Part shown: positions 32,835 through 40,990 of the stretch, in pieces
Layout of the letters: each line of letters starts with the position of its first letter
Numbering within the stretch: the stretch's first letter is position 1
Source: Methanocrinis alkalitolerans
Lineage (GTDB): Archaea > Halobacteriota > Methanosarcinia > Methanotrichales > Methanotrichaceae
Assembly (NCBI RefSeq): GCF_029167205.1
Contig: NZ_JARFPL010000010.1
Span: 11,812 to 75,811, forward strand
Reading direction: 5' to 3'
Length of the DNA: 64,000 bases
Translations under genes and position numbers: made by a program
Notes under the pieces: model-generated
Seen by the model: the letters and a program-made list of their open reading frames with translations, nothing else
Databases searched by the model: none
What the model was told of the DNA's origin: nothing

Positions 32835-33416
32835 TCTCTCAAACCCCAGGTCTCCTATCATCACCGAGGCGAGCCCCTTTGAGGTCGGGGGGCATCTCGT
32901 CGTCCCCCGGAGGATCTCCTCATTCGGGTAGCCGAGGTCGGTGAAGACGGCGACGTCCCTGGAGAGGCCCCTCTCCTCCAAGAGCCGGCAGAGTCCCGGA
33001 AGGTCGGTGGAGTCGTCTACAAGGAGGAAGACGGTCCTACCGCGAGCGATCTCCGCCAGGATGGGCTCCGGGTCCATCCTTCTGCCGTGAACGGTTATGG
33101 GGATGACCTTCAGCTCGCTTGCCTTCAGCCTGGCGCAGGCGACCTGCATGCTGGATATCCCCGGGATCACGTCTCCGTCCAGGTAGCCGAGGCCGCTTAA
33201 CATCGGGTCTCCTGTGGAGAGGACGACGGCCTCGGGGGGTAGCTTTCGGAGGGCTCCGTAATCTTCGATCACCCTCACGTCGGTTCCGGGATAGATCTCG
33301 TCTCTCGCGAGATCGATGGCCCTCTCCGACCCGTATATGAGCCGGGCCTCTCTTATGGCCCTCGCCGCCTCCATTGTGAGCATCCCCGGGCCCGCTCCAA
33401 CTCCGACGATCTTCAT
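32826..33416 (-). CDS. cbiE: Cobalt-precorrin-7 C5-methyltransferase
   Basis: A 196-residue SAM-dependent tetrapyrrole methylase that methylates C5 in the anaerobic corrin pathway and works with CbiT. The N-terminal glycine loop VGVGAGPGMLTMEA (3-16) and VLSTGDPMLSGLGYL (about 65-79), with the S/T-G-D-P-M-xxG pattern, match CbiE, and VIPGISSMQVA follows. It is the last gene of the cbi operon and lies 128 bp downstream of cbiD across a repeat-containing spacer. Confidence 0.92.
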   Translation of the reverse strand: MKIVGVGAGPGMLTMEAARAIREARLIYGSERAIDLARDEIYPGTDVRVIEDYGALRKLPPEAVVLSTGDPMLSGLGYLDGDVIPGISSMQVACARLKASELKVIPITVHGRRMDPEPILAEIARGRTVFLLVDDSTDLPGLCRLLEERGLSRDVAVFTDLGYPNEEILRGTTRCPPTSKGLASVMIGDLGFERTP

Positions 33417-33474
33417 GGTGCGACCTCGCTCCCGCGTATCATGACCTCGCCCCGAAGCTCTACTCTCCCCTCTC

Positions 33475-33538
33475 CTCCTTCGTCCACAGTCTTCCTCTCC
33501 CGTCTACTCCTTCGTCCACAGTCTTCCTCTCCCATCTC
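33475..33538 (-). repeat. 32-bp direct repeat in the cbiD-cbiE spacer
   Basis: CTCCTTCGTCCACAGTCTTC followed by CTCTCCC occurs at 33475 and again at 33507. The rest of the spacer is C/T-rich and has no open frame of interest. Such a strand-biased spacer inside an operon may separate translation of cbiE from cbiD. Confidence 0.75.
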
Positions 33539-33544
33539 CTCCCT

Positions 33545-34663
33545 CTATCTCCGCCAACTCCCACCGGGCAAGGGACCTCTATCCCTCAGGATCGATCCGT
33601 CCCTGTTGAGGAGGATGATCCTCGTTTTGGGGAGCCTCTCTGCCGTCTTACGGAGGCCCTCGTCGATCCGGGGGTGGCCGGGCTCACGATCTGCCATCTC
33701 CGCCACGGTACCGTATCCGGTCCCTTCCAGGATATCGGGCATGCCCCACTTGAGGATGAGGGCGGGAAGGCCGCAGAGGACGCTCTCCTGGTCCTCTCTG
33801 AAGCGGATCCGGTCTAGGCGGTTTCCTGCGAGGACGGCGACGTGTCCTGGAAAGAGGAACCGCGAGTACTTGAGGCCGACCCTCCCGGTGGTGACCACCA
33901 CCCGGTCAGGCTCCAGGATCTCCGCCTCCCGGCTCTCGGCGAGGTGCTCGTTCCAGGGCTCGACGAAGCCCGTAGACCCTAGGATCGATATTCCGCCTGT
34001 GATCCCAAGGTGGGGGTTCATCGTCCTTCCGGCTATCCTCTCGCCATCTCTCACCGAGAGGACCACCCGGACTGCACCGATCCCCACCGCTGCCATCCCC
34101 TCCTCGATGGCTCTTTTTATCTCTCCCCTCGACGAGGGGCTGATGGCGGGCCTCCCAGAAGGGGCGCAGAGGCCCGCACCCCCGATCTTCCCTATCCCGG
34201 GGCCAGCGACGATCTCGATCTTCTCTTCCGGCCCGTGGGACTTCTCAGGTCCCATATCCTCGCCAGACTCCATCCCCAAGATGGGGGCCGCCTTCGCCTC
34301 CATCACCGCCCCGGCGGTGACGTCGGATTCGTGGTCTCCGCCGATCTTGACGGCGGAGCAGGATCCGTCGCGGCCGTCGACGGCGACGGCGACCCTGATC
34401 CCCACCGGGGTGAGGACGGCGACCTCGTGGACCGGTTCTCGAAGGGAGATGACCGCCCCCTTTGCGGCGGCGGCGGCCGTCGTCCCCGTGGTCAGCCCCC
34501 GCCGCAGGAGGGTCCCGTCGGATAGAAGCGCCCAGAGGCCGCTTTTGACCTTCTCCAAGACCTCGGGGTCGGCGGACCTCTCGACCCAGTCGGTGGGTAT
34601 CGATAAGCCCGAGACGGGGTCTATCGCCCTTCTCCTCTCCTCTTCAGAGCTATTCTCTTCCAT
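33545..34663 (-). CDS. cbiD: Cobalt-precorrin-5B C1-methyltransferase
   Basis: A 372-residue enzyme with no resemblance to the other methylases. The defining N-terminal segment is LLRRGLTTGTTAAAAAKGAV (about 52-71), corresponding to the (R)xGxTTGxxAAAAAKAA signature of CbiD. Later conserved parts are GDHESDVTAG and GPGIGKIGGAGLCAPSGRPA. The start overlaps the cbiC end by 14 bp, so expression is coupled. Confidence 0.93.
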   Translation of the reverse strand: MEENSSEEERRRAIDPVSGLSIPTDWVERSADPEVLEKVKSGLWALLSDGTLLRRGLTTGTTAAAAAKGAVISLREPVHEVAVLTPVGIRVAVAVDGRDGSCSAVKIGGDHESDVTAGAVMEAKAAPILGMESGEDMGPEKSHGPEEKIEIVAGPGIGKIGGAGLCAPSGRPAISPSSRGEIKRAIEEGMAAVGIGAVRVVLSVRDGERIAGRTMNPHLGITGGISILGSTGFVEPWNEHLAESREAEILEPDRVVVTTGRVGLKYSRFLFPGHVAVLAGNRLDRIRFREDQESVLCGLPALILKWGMPDILEGTGYGTVAEMADREPGHPRIDEGLRKTAERLPKTRIILLNRDGSILRDRGPLPGGSWRR

Positions 34664-35285
34664 GGTGCATGTTTATGATCTCGTTTATCGCGGCGACGGC
34701 GATGGGGGTTCCGCCTCTGGTGCCCACCGTCGATATCGATGGGACGTCGATCTCCCGGAGCCTCTCCTTGCTCTCGGCGGCGTTGACGAAGCCGACGGGG
34801 ACGCCGATGACGAGGGCTGGCTCTGCCTCGCCTCCCTCGATGAGGTCGCATAGGGTTAGGAGGGCCGAAGGGGCGTTTCCTATGACGACTATGCTCCCGG
34901 AGAGCTCCTCTTTTCCCTCCAGGAAACCCGCCGAGGTCCTGGTGATCCCCTCCCTCTCGGCCAATCGATCGCCTCTGCCGATGGCGGTGACCACGGGGCT
35001 TTTATGTCCCCGCTTCACCACCCCCGCCTCCACCATCTTTATGTCGACGAATATGGGGGCGCCTGCCTCCAGGGCTGAAAGCCCCGCAGCGACGGGGTCG
35101 CCCTGGAACCTGAGGATATCGGCGACGGCGAGGTCGCCGGTGGCGATGACGCACCGCTGTTTGATCCCGTCCTCGGGGGTCTCATCCCCCACGATCCCGG
35201 CGATGAAGCTTCTGCTCCTGTTGTAGATCTCCATCCCCTCGGGGGTCATCGCCCCCAGATCTGAATATTTCTTCTCGGTCATCAA
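34650..35285 (-). CDS. cbiC: Cobalt-precorrin-8 methylmutase
   Basis: A 211-residue enzyme that moves the methyl group from C11 to C12 to yield cobyrinate. Characteristic parts are RCVIATGDLAVADILRF (about 44-60), IFVDIKMVEAGVVKRGHKSP (about 78-97, with the catalytic His in GHK) and a later IVVIGNAPSALLTLCDLIEG. It is placed between cbiH and cbiD in the operon, 14 bp from cbiH. Confidence 0.94.
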   Translation of the reverse strand: MMTEKKYSDLGAMTPEGMEIYNRSRSFIAGIVGDETPEDGIKQRCVIATGDLAVADILRFQGDPVAAGLSALEAGAPIFVDIKMVEAGVVKRGHKSPVVTAIGRGDRLAEREGITRTSAGFLEGKEELSGSIVVIGNAPSALLTLCDLIEGGEAEPALVIGVPVGFVNAAESKERLREIDVPSISTVGTRGGTPIAVAAINEIINMHHGRE

Positions 35286-35298
35286 AAACCCCCCGGCT

Positions 35299-36798
35299 TC
35301 AGTAGTAGTACTTGGTCTGATACCCTCTTCGGTTGATGATCTTTCCCTCGGTCATCCGGGCCTCGGGACCCGCCAGGATCAGGGTACACCTTCTCCCCTC
35401 AAAGCTCGGGCGGGCGAGATCCGCCCCCCTCCCGATATAGATCCTCTCGTCGGGACGGGTGGCGTCTTGGACGAGGCCGAAGGGTCTCTCCGGGTCGAGG
35501 TCGGATACCGCCTCGGCTAGACAGTCCATTCTTCCAGAGTTCTGGTTGTAGACGACTACGGCAAAGCCGCCCTCCAGGAGGCGGCGGGCCCTCCACGGGG
35601 TCTCTTCGCTGAGCCCCGAGATGAGGGCGAAGTCGTTCACCAGGGGTGCTCCGAGCCTCGCCGCCGCCGCCGAGAAGGCGCCGACCCCCGAAGATACCTG
35701 AGCTTTTAAGGGGGCGCGCACCCTCCAGGAGGAGCTGAAGGTGCTGGGGTCGCCCCCGAAGAGGATCGATGCGGTCTTGCCGAGGCGGGCCGCCTCCTCA
35801 GCAGCCCGGACCCTCGCTGATATCCTATCCTCGAACTCTCCCTTTCCTTCGTGAGAGTTCGTCTCGCCTTTCGAAACCCCTCTGACGGCGCAGAGGTGCC
35901 TCTCCGCCCCCAGAAGGAGGTCCGACCTCTCGATGATCTCCTCCGCATCGAGAGTGAGGTGGCGGGGGTCGCCGGGACCCGTCCCTACGACGTGGACCCT
36001 CGCCGAATGGCCACCGGCCGGGTGGCTCCTCGCCTCCGGTCCGGCGGCGCCCCTTCTCCTATTCTCGTCGCAGGCGGTCCCTTCTCCTCTCACCATCCCC
36101 TCTCCTTCCAGGATCAGGAGGGTGAACATATCCACCTCTTCCCGGAGATCCTCCTCCTCCAGCATCTCCCCGGCCCTCGTCCAGAAGAGGGCTTCCCCCT
36201 CCCGGGCGACGTTCTTCGCCACCAGAACCTTCGGGTCCCTCTCGCCGTCGAAGGTGGCGATCTCCAGGACCCGATCGAGCTGCCAGGTCCTCCTCCTGGA
36301 CCGGGGGTTATAGATCGCCATGGGCATCTTCAGCTCCGAGGCGACCCTTGCCCTCTCCTCGATCTTATTCCAGGGGGTGAGAAGGTCGCTACAGCTGATG
36401 GCCGCCACCGACTCGGTGAAGGTGACGCCGGCCCTGCAGGCCGCGGCCGAGAAGGAGGAGATCCCGGGGACGACCTCGACGCGGCTGAGGTCGACCCTGC
36501 CGGAGGCGACCTCGAGGCCCAGCCCCGCCATCCCGTAGACGTTGGGGTCACCGCTGCTGATGAGGGCGACAGAGCCCTCCTCCAGGAGGTCGACGGCCTC
36601 CTTAGCCCTCTCCACCTCCCGTCCCATCCCTGTGGAGACGACCCTCTTGCCCACCAGGAGGTCGGAGACGAGGTCCAGGTACGGGCGGTATCCGACGACG
36701 CTTTCGGCGTCGGATATCGCCTCTATCGCCCTCCTGGTCATCTGACCCCTCTCTCCGGGTCCAATCCCCACGATGTAGAGCCTATTCTCCGAGGGCAA
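35299..36798 (-). CDS. cbiH: Double-domain CbiH (cobalt-precorrin-3B C17-methyltransferase)
   Basis: A 499-residue fusion of two tetrapyrrole methylase domains. Domain 1 (about 1-235) has the CbiH/CobJ signatures GIGPGERGQMTRRA, VALISSGDPNVYGMAG and VVPGISSFSAA. Domain 2 (about 268-499) starts VHVVGTGPGDPRHLTLDAEE but has FGGDPSTFSSSW in place of SGDxxxYG, with the tyrosine position lost. It ends with KIINRRGYQTKYYY, like the RGY tail of other CbiH/CobJ proteins. Domain 1 lacks that tail. So one active and one diverged copy are likely. The linker (235-268) is Gly/Arg-rich. Confidence 0.88.
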   Translation of the reverse strand: MPSENRLYIVGIGPGERGQMTRRAIEAISDAESVVGYRPYLDLVSDLLVGKRVVSTGMGREVERAKEAVDLLEEGSVALISSGDPNVYGMAGLGLEVASGRVDLSRVEVVPGISSFSAAACRAGVTFTESVAAISCSDLLTPWNKIEERARVASELKMPMAIYNPRSRRRTWQLDRVLEIATFDGERDPKVLVAKNVAREGEALFWTRAGEMLEEEDLREEVDMFTLLILEGEGMVRGEGTACDENRRRGAAGPEARSHPAGGHSARVHVVGTGPGDPRHLTLDAEEIIERSDLLLGAERHLCAVRGVSKGETNSHEGKGEFEDRISARVRAAEEAARLGKTASILFGGDPSTFSSSWRVRAPLKAQVSSGVGAFSAAAARLGAPLVNDFALISGLSEETPWRARRLLEGGFAVVVYNQNSGRMDCLAEAVSDLDPERPFGLVQDATRPDERIYIGRGADLARPSFEGRRCTLILAGPEARMTEGKIINRRGYQTKYYY

Positions 36799-37675
36799 CG
36801 GTCACCCTCCCGTAGGCCTTCTTGGGCATGATCAGCCTCTCGGATAGGGCGAGGGCGGCGGGCTCCGCCACCCCCACCAGCCCCAGGTCTCGAGCCCTCG
36901 ACTCCGTCGTCGGGGACTGGGCGTTGAGGACCTCCTCGTCGAGGTAGATGACGGGGCGGCCGAGCCTCTCCGCCGCCTGGGAGATGCCGGGCTCGTCCCT
37001 CTTTATCTCCCCGGTGGCGATGGCCCTGATCTCGTCTATCCCCCGCCCTACCGATTCCAGGGCCATCCTTGCCGCCTCCAAGACCTCCGAGGCCTCGACG
37101 CCCCTCCTGGCGCCGATCCCAACGACGACGCCGCCCTTGCTCTTGAGGACCGCCACGTCCTCATCCACCAGGACGATCTTCGGCCCCGCGAGCCTGACGA
37201 CGGGGACGTCTTCTCGCAGGAAGGCGAGGTTGACATCCCTGGAGGAGCTGCGGTTGACGATGCGGGCCCCGAGCCCCGCCGCCGTCCCCTCCAGGGAGGG
37301 GCGGCCGGCGGCGTCGGTGGCTGTGGTGATGGCGGGATAGGCGCCGAGCTTTTCGAAGAGGCGGAGGGCGAGGTCGTTTCCGCCGTGGTGGCCTCCGACG
37401 ACCGGGACGGCGGACCGGAGGGACGAGTCGACGGCCACCACCGGCGTTCCGGTCCACTTGTCGGCGATGCCGGGGCAGATCATCCTCACCACGATCCCCA
37501 CCGCCATAACCGCCACCACCAGGTCGAAGCCGGCGAGGGTGCCGACCATCTCCTGAGCCCTCTTTTTGCTGTATACGAGAACCTGCGGATCGTACCGGTC
37601 CCTCAGGGCGGCGGAGATCTTCTCCCCCTCGGGGATGTTGCGGTCGAAGACGAGGACGGCTACCGACTCTGGTAT
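36782..37675 (-). CDS. cbiG: Cobalt-precorrin-5A hydrolase CbiG, non-canonical start
   Basis: CbiG opens the delta-lactone ring and releases acetaldehyde. Signatures are AVGIVVRMICPGIADKWTG, VVGGHHGGNDLALRLFEKLG and VVVGIGARRGVEASEVL. The first ATG in frame (37549) would remove the first 42 conserved-looking residues, which include VAVLVFDRNIPEGEKISAAL. Upstream the frame has no ATG, GTG or TTG. The best candidate is ATA at 37673-37675, 8 nt after GGAGG and overlapping the cbiF end. It is about 297 residues from there. The stop overlaps cbiH by 17 bp. Confidence 0.85.
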   Translation of the reverse strand: MPESVAVLVFDRNIPEGEKISAALRDRYDPQVLVYSKKRAQEMVGTLAGFDLVVAVMAVGIVVRMICPGIADKWTGTPVVAVDSSLRSAVPVVGGHHGGNDLALRLFEKLGAYPAITTATDAAGRPSLEGTAAGLGARIVNRSSSRDVNLAFLREDVPVVRLAGPKIVLVDEDVAVLKSKGGVVVGIGARRGVEASEVLEAARMALESVGRGIDEIRAIATGEIKRDEPGISQAAERLGRPVIYLDEEVLNAQSPTTESRARDLGLVGVAEPAALALSERLIMPKKAYGRVTVALGE

Positions 37676-38370
37676 AGGTGAGACCTCCCATAGCCGCTCC
37701 TCGATATGACGTTCCCGACGAGGATCATGGCGCTCTTGGTGACCCCTGCCTCCTCGGCCCTGTCGGCGATGTCCCCGACGTTCCCGACGATCACCAGCTC
37801 GTCGGGCCAGGAGGCGTGGTAGACGACGGCGGCTGGGGTCTCTGCCGGGATCTCCAGCCTGTCCACCGTCTCCCTTATCTTATCCGCCCCGAGAAATATC
37901 GCCATCGTCGTCCCGAATCGGGAGAATTCGGCGATGGAGTCGTTCTCCAGGGTCGTCCCCGCGGGCCTCGTTACGATCAGCGACTCCGAGACCCCCTTCA
38001 GGGTGAGCTGGGTCTTGAGGGCGGCGGCGACGGCGAACAGTGATGAGACGCCGGGGATGACCTCGACTTCGACCCCCGCCTCCTCCAGGGGTCTCATCTG
38101 CTCCAGGATGGCGCCGTAGAGGGCGGGGTCGCCGCTGTGGAGCCTCACCACCCCCTCGCCCCTCCGGAGGGCGGAGAGCATAATCCCGTTGATCTCCTCG
38201 AGGTTGATCCTGTTGCTGTCGACGAGCCTTGCAGAGAGCCCCTCCAGGAGGGTGGGGTTGACGAGGGAGCCGGCGTAGACGATGAGGTCCGCCTCCTCCA
38301 GGAGGCGAGCGCCCCTGACGGTGATGAGGTCGGGGTCACCGGGGCCGGCGCCGACGAAGTGGATCTTCAT
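37660..38370 (-). CDS. cbiF: Cobalt-precorrin-4 C11-methyltransferase
   Basis: A 236-residue tetrapyrrole methylase. FVGAGPGDPDLITVRGARLL (4-23), VVRLHSGDPALYGAILEQM (about 74-92) and EVIPGVSSLFA (about 102-112) are diagnostic of CbiF/CobM. The stop lies inside the start region of cbiG and its start overlaps the cbiL stop by 4 bp, so it is tightly coupled on both sides. Confidence 0.95.
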   Translation of the reverse strand: MKIHFVGAGPGDPDLITVRGARLLEEADLIVYAGSLVNPTLLEGLSARLVDSNRINLEEINGIMLSALRRGEGVVRLHSGDPALYGAILEQMRPLEEAGVEVEVIPGVSSLFAVAAALKTQLTLKGVSESLIVTRPAGTTLENDSIAEFSRFGTTMAIFLGADKIRETVDRLEIPAETPAAVVYHASWPDELVIVGNVGDIADRAEEAGVTKSAMILVGNVISRSGYGRSHLYQSR

Positions 38371-39014
38371 CTCCTCCTCCTTCTGGCGCAGAGGACGCTG
38401 AAGTAGTCGCTCCTCTCCGGCATCTCCTCCCGAATTATCGACTCCTCGGGGGTGTAGAGCCGGACCCCCAGGGTGAAGTCGTCGAACCCCTCCCTCGCCA
38501 GCTCTGCCGCCATCTCGGCAGGCCTGACCGCCTTCATCCTGATCACCGTCTGAACCTGGGATCCGTCGGATACCAGGAAGGACTCCGAGAGGTCGACCCC
38601 GAGCCTCGCCGCCAGGGCCGGGACGGTCCCGACGCCGGGTATCGTCTCGATCTCCACCTTCGGGTGGCGCTCGATCACCAGCCTCTTGAGGTGGGAGAAG
38701 GTGGAGAAGGTGTTGACGTCGCCGATGCAGGCGAAGGCGGCGTCGCCGCCGAGGGCCCGGGAGGCGACCCGGTCGGCGTTGTCGGCCCAGATCTCCAGAA
38801 GCCTCGCTTTATCCGAGATCATGGGAAAGTCGAGGACCTCCGGTTCGGCGAAGGGCCTGACGAGTTCGGCGGCCATCTCCCCGGGGACGAAGACCTCATC
38901 CGCGGCGGCGAGGGCCTTCTCCGCCTTCCGGGTCAGAAGCTCCGGATCGCCGGGGCCGAGGCTCACCCCTATCAGCAAGCCACCATCTCCATCTCCTTTC
39001 CTGACATCTTCCAT
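38367..39014 (-). CDS. cbiL: Cobalt-precorrin-2 C20-methyltransferase
   Basis: A 215-residue tetrapyrrole methylase acting first in the ring methylation order. LLIGVSLGPGDPELLTRKAE (about 13-32) and later ACIGDVNTFSTFSHLKRLV with ETIPGVGTVPALAA match CbiL. The frame continues far upstream without evidence of coding. ATG at 39014 is used; a TTG at 38978 (LLIGVSLG), preceded by GGAGATGGTGG, would give the usual short N-terminus and may be the true start. Confidence 0.92.
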   Translation of the reverse strand: MEDVRKGDGDGGLLIGVSLGPGDPELLTRKAEKALAAADEVFVPGEMAAELVRPFAEPEVLDFPMISDKARLLEIWADNADRVASRALGGDAAFACIGDVNTFSTFSHLKRLVIERHPKVEIETIPGVGTVPALAARLGVDLSESFLVSDGSQVQTVIRMKAVRPAEMAAELAREGFDDFTLGVRLYTPEESIIREEMPERSDYFSVLCARRRRR

Positions 39015-39051
39015 CCTCTCCGATAGTCCCCCATCTTCGATCTTCCTCCCG

Positions 39052-39582
39052 TCAAGGGCTGCGACCTCCAGCAAGCCTCCCCACCACCATGAAGATGGGG
39101 TTCTCCGGCCGGAGGGCGACGTCCCCGGCGAGATCGTATCCCCGGGCGATCCCGATCTGGAGGAGCTCCTCAAAGATCCCCGCCCCCTTCATCAATTCGA
39201 CTACCTTCGACGCCATCCCGATCCTGGCGAGGTCGGCTACGACGACGGCTCCGGGAGAGAGCCTCTCCATCAGGGCGGGGAAGAAGGCCTCTATCCCCCT
39301 CGTCCCGCCGATGAAGCACCGGTCGATATCTGGAAGCGTTGGGATCAGCTCCCCGGCTTCGCCGCAGAGGAAGGTCCCGGCCTGGACCCTTCCCTTCGAG
39401 ATCTCCACCGCCTCGGATCTTCGATCGATGCCGTATATCCGGTCGGTGAACCTAGCAGCGGCAAGGGATACGGCCCCCGAGCCGCACCCTAGATCGAGGA
39501 AGGCCATCCCCGGCCTGATATCGAGCTTTCCTACGGCGATATGGACGTTCTCCGGCTGGGTCGCGGTACCGGGAAGCTTCAT
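39052..39582 (-). CDS. cbiT: Cobalt-precorrin-6B C15-methyltransferase (decarboxylating)
   Basis: A 176-residue class I SAM methyltransferase that methylates C15 and drives decarboxylation at C12. The SAM site is MAFLDLGCGSGAVSLAAARF (about 26-45) and is followed by YGIDRRSEAVEI. DRCFIGGTRGIEAFFPAL is typical of CbiT. It is the first gene of the cbi operon. Confidence 0.93.
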   Translation of the reverse strand: MKLPGTATQPENVHIAVGKLDIRPGMAFLDLGCGSGAVSLAAARFTDRIYGIDRRSEAVEISKGRVQAGTFLCGEAGELIPTLPDIDRCFIGGTRGIEAFFPALMERLSPGAVVVADLARIGMASKVVELMKGAGIFEELLQIGIARGYDLAGDVALRPENPIFMVVGRLAGGRSP

Positions 39583-39605
39583 GGTTTTTGGGAGCGGCGG
39601 AAGGG

Positions 39606-39622
39606 GATATAAGCTTAATCCA
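39606..39622 (-). promoter_or_regulatory. Probable promoter of the cbi operon
   Basis: On the minus strand ATTAAGCTTATATC lies 25-40 nt upstream of the cbiT ATG in a 72-bp gap after the preceding gene. A TATA box with a very short leader is likely. No cobalamin riboswitch was recognised. Confidence 0.5.
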
Positions 39623-39654
39623 AATTCTCTTGTCTCCAGTAAAATTGATTGGCC

Positions 39655-40137
39655 TTAGATCTCCAGCCTTTCCAGGTCCCCGGCCTCAATCCGGTAGGTC
39701 CCGTTCTTCCTTCCCAGGGGCGGAATCGCCTCGATCCTCTCCACCGGGATTCCTGGGGACTGGGACCTGAAGCCGTCGATGACCGTCTTCCAGGGTATGA
39801 GGTGGGCCCCTTTTGGCTTGCCCGGACCCTGCCGCAGCTCCACCGCCAGGACCCCCCGCCGGCCGGAGGCTTCGATGAACCGGTCGACCCTCTCGATCTG
39901 ATGGACGCCGCCGGCGAGGGAGAAGTGCTGGCTGTAGTATAACGTCTTCGCCTTCCGGGCGTCGATGCTCTTGCACTCGACGGCCAGATAGTAGCCGGGG
40001 CGGGGCGAGTCGACGAGGAGGTCGACGACCTGGGGGGTGTAGCGGCTCTGCTTGAGCCGGTAGGCTACGCCCCTGATCTCTTCGATCTCGAAGAAGCGGT
40101 TTATGGCCGCCACCAGCTCCCACTCGAAGTCGGGCAT
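39655..40137 (-). CDS. PD-(D/E)XK nuclease-like protein
   Basis: A 160-residue protein with the layout of the small archaeal nuclease fold. An N-terminal helix with conserved Glu (MPDFEWELVAAINRFF) is followed by TPQVVDLLVDSP (about 34-45, with Asp39) and YYLAVECKSIDARK (about 49-62), giving the D...E-x-K catalytic set. This is like Holliday junction resolvase or RecB-type domains. Whether it is a resolvase or another nuclease is unclear. It lies just upstream of the cbi operon and divergent from thyA. Confidence 0.7.
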   Translation of the reverse strand: MPDFEWELVAAINRFFEIEEIRGVAYRLKQSRYTPQVVDLLVDSPRPGYYLAVECKSIDARKAKTLYYSQHFSLAGGVHQIERVDRFIEASGRRGVLAVELRQGPGKPKGAHLIPWKTVIDGFRSQSPGIPVERIEAIPPLGRKNGTYRIEAGDLERLEI

Positions 40138-40236
40138 TTTGAAGGTCTCCAGAGTTCTGCCGAATCCATTCCGGCCCTTCCACCTTCAAGAGCCAACTAT
40201 TTCAGCCCTTGGTCCCTACCAACTAAAGGTGGTTAT

Positions 40237-40923
40237 TTGAGGGTCGGAAGGTTCATCAGGGCGGATACGATCCCCGAGGCGTGGCGGCGGGGGCTCGGCC
40301 TCATCTGGCGCGGGGGCGAGGAGATCACCGACGAGCGGGGCACAAAGACCCGGGAGATCCTCGCCCTGGAGGTGGTGGTGGAGGACCCCAGGAGGGATAT
40401 GATCCCGTTGGAATACTTCTCCTGGAACCAGTACCGTCTGGAAGAGTACGCAAGGCAGCTCATCAGCGGCGATAACCCCGGCTTTGAGTACACCTACGGC
40501 GAGCGGCTCCGGGCCTGGGCTCTGCCCGGCTCTCAGAAACAAATAGATGATGATTCCCATGGGCCCGTCGACCAGATCGATCAGATTGTCCGCCGCCTCA
40601 GGGCGAGCCCCAACTCGCGGAGGGCCTCGGCGGTGACGTGGATTCCGCCCGTCGATACGGAGAAGGAGGAGGTCCCCTGCATGATGGTCGACGACTTCAA
40701 GATCCGGGAGGGCCGCCTCCACCTCGCGGCCCTATTCCGGAGCCACGACTTCGCAGGCGCTTACCCCGCAAACCTCTACGGCCTCACCAGGCTCCTCGAA
40801 TACGTCGCCGGGAGGGTGGGGGCGGAGCCCGGCTCGATCACCACCGTCAGCTGCTCGGCCCACATCTACGATCACGACTGGGACTGGGTGGCCGAGATGG
40901 TCACGGGCCGGTCGGAGGTTTGA
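40237..40923 (+). CDS. thyA: Thymidylate synthase, methanogen type
   Basis: A 228-residue enzyme for dUMP to dTMP. VPCMMVDDFKI holds the catalytic Cys (C148). PNSRRASAVTW gives the Arg pair that binds phosphate, and RSHDFAGAYPANLYGL gives the Asp/Asn motif that contacts the pyrimidine. It is shorter than bacterial ThyA (about 264), as in other methanogens, where the folate is replaced by a pterin cofactor. Start is TTG at 40237. It ends at a hairpin shared with the convergent gene. Confidence 0.9.
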   Translation: MRVGRFIRADTIPEAWRRGLGLIWRGGEEITDERGTKTREILALEVVVEDPRRDMIPLEYFSWNQYRLEEYARQLISGDNPGFEYTYGERLRAWALPGSQKQIDDDSHGPVDQIDQIVRRLRASPNSRRASAVTWIPPVDTEKEEVPCMMVDDFKIREGRLHLAALFRSHDFAGAYPANLYGLTRLLEYVAGRVGAEPGSITTVSCSAHIYDHDWDWVAEMVTGRSEV

Positions 40924-40939
40924 CGCGAAAAAAAGAGAT

Positions 40940-40978
40940 AAGGGGCGCGGCGCGGTCTCTTTCAACCCCGCGCCCCTT
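40940..40978. terminator. Hairpin between convergent genes
   Basis: AAGGGGCGCGG (40940-40950) pairs perfectly with CCGCGCCCCTT (40968-40978) around a 17-nt loop. Poly-A on the left strand just before it is a T-run for the minus-strand gene. It probably ends transcripts of thyA and the hydrolase. Confidence 0.7.
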
Positions 40979-40990
40979 CGAACGACTTCA

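Noticed and set aside
32826..39582. Cobalamin riboswitch upstream of the cbi operon
   Set aside because: The 72-bp gap before cbiT is too short and no conserved B12 box was seen.
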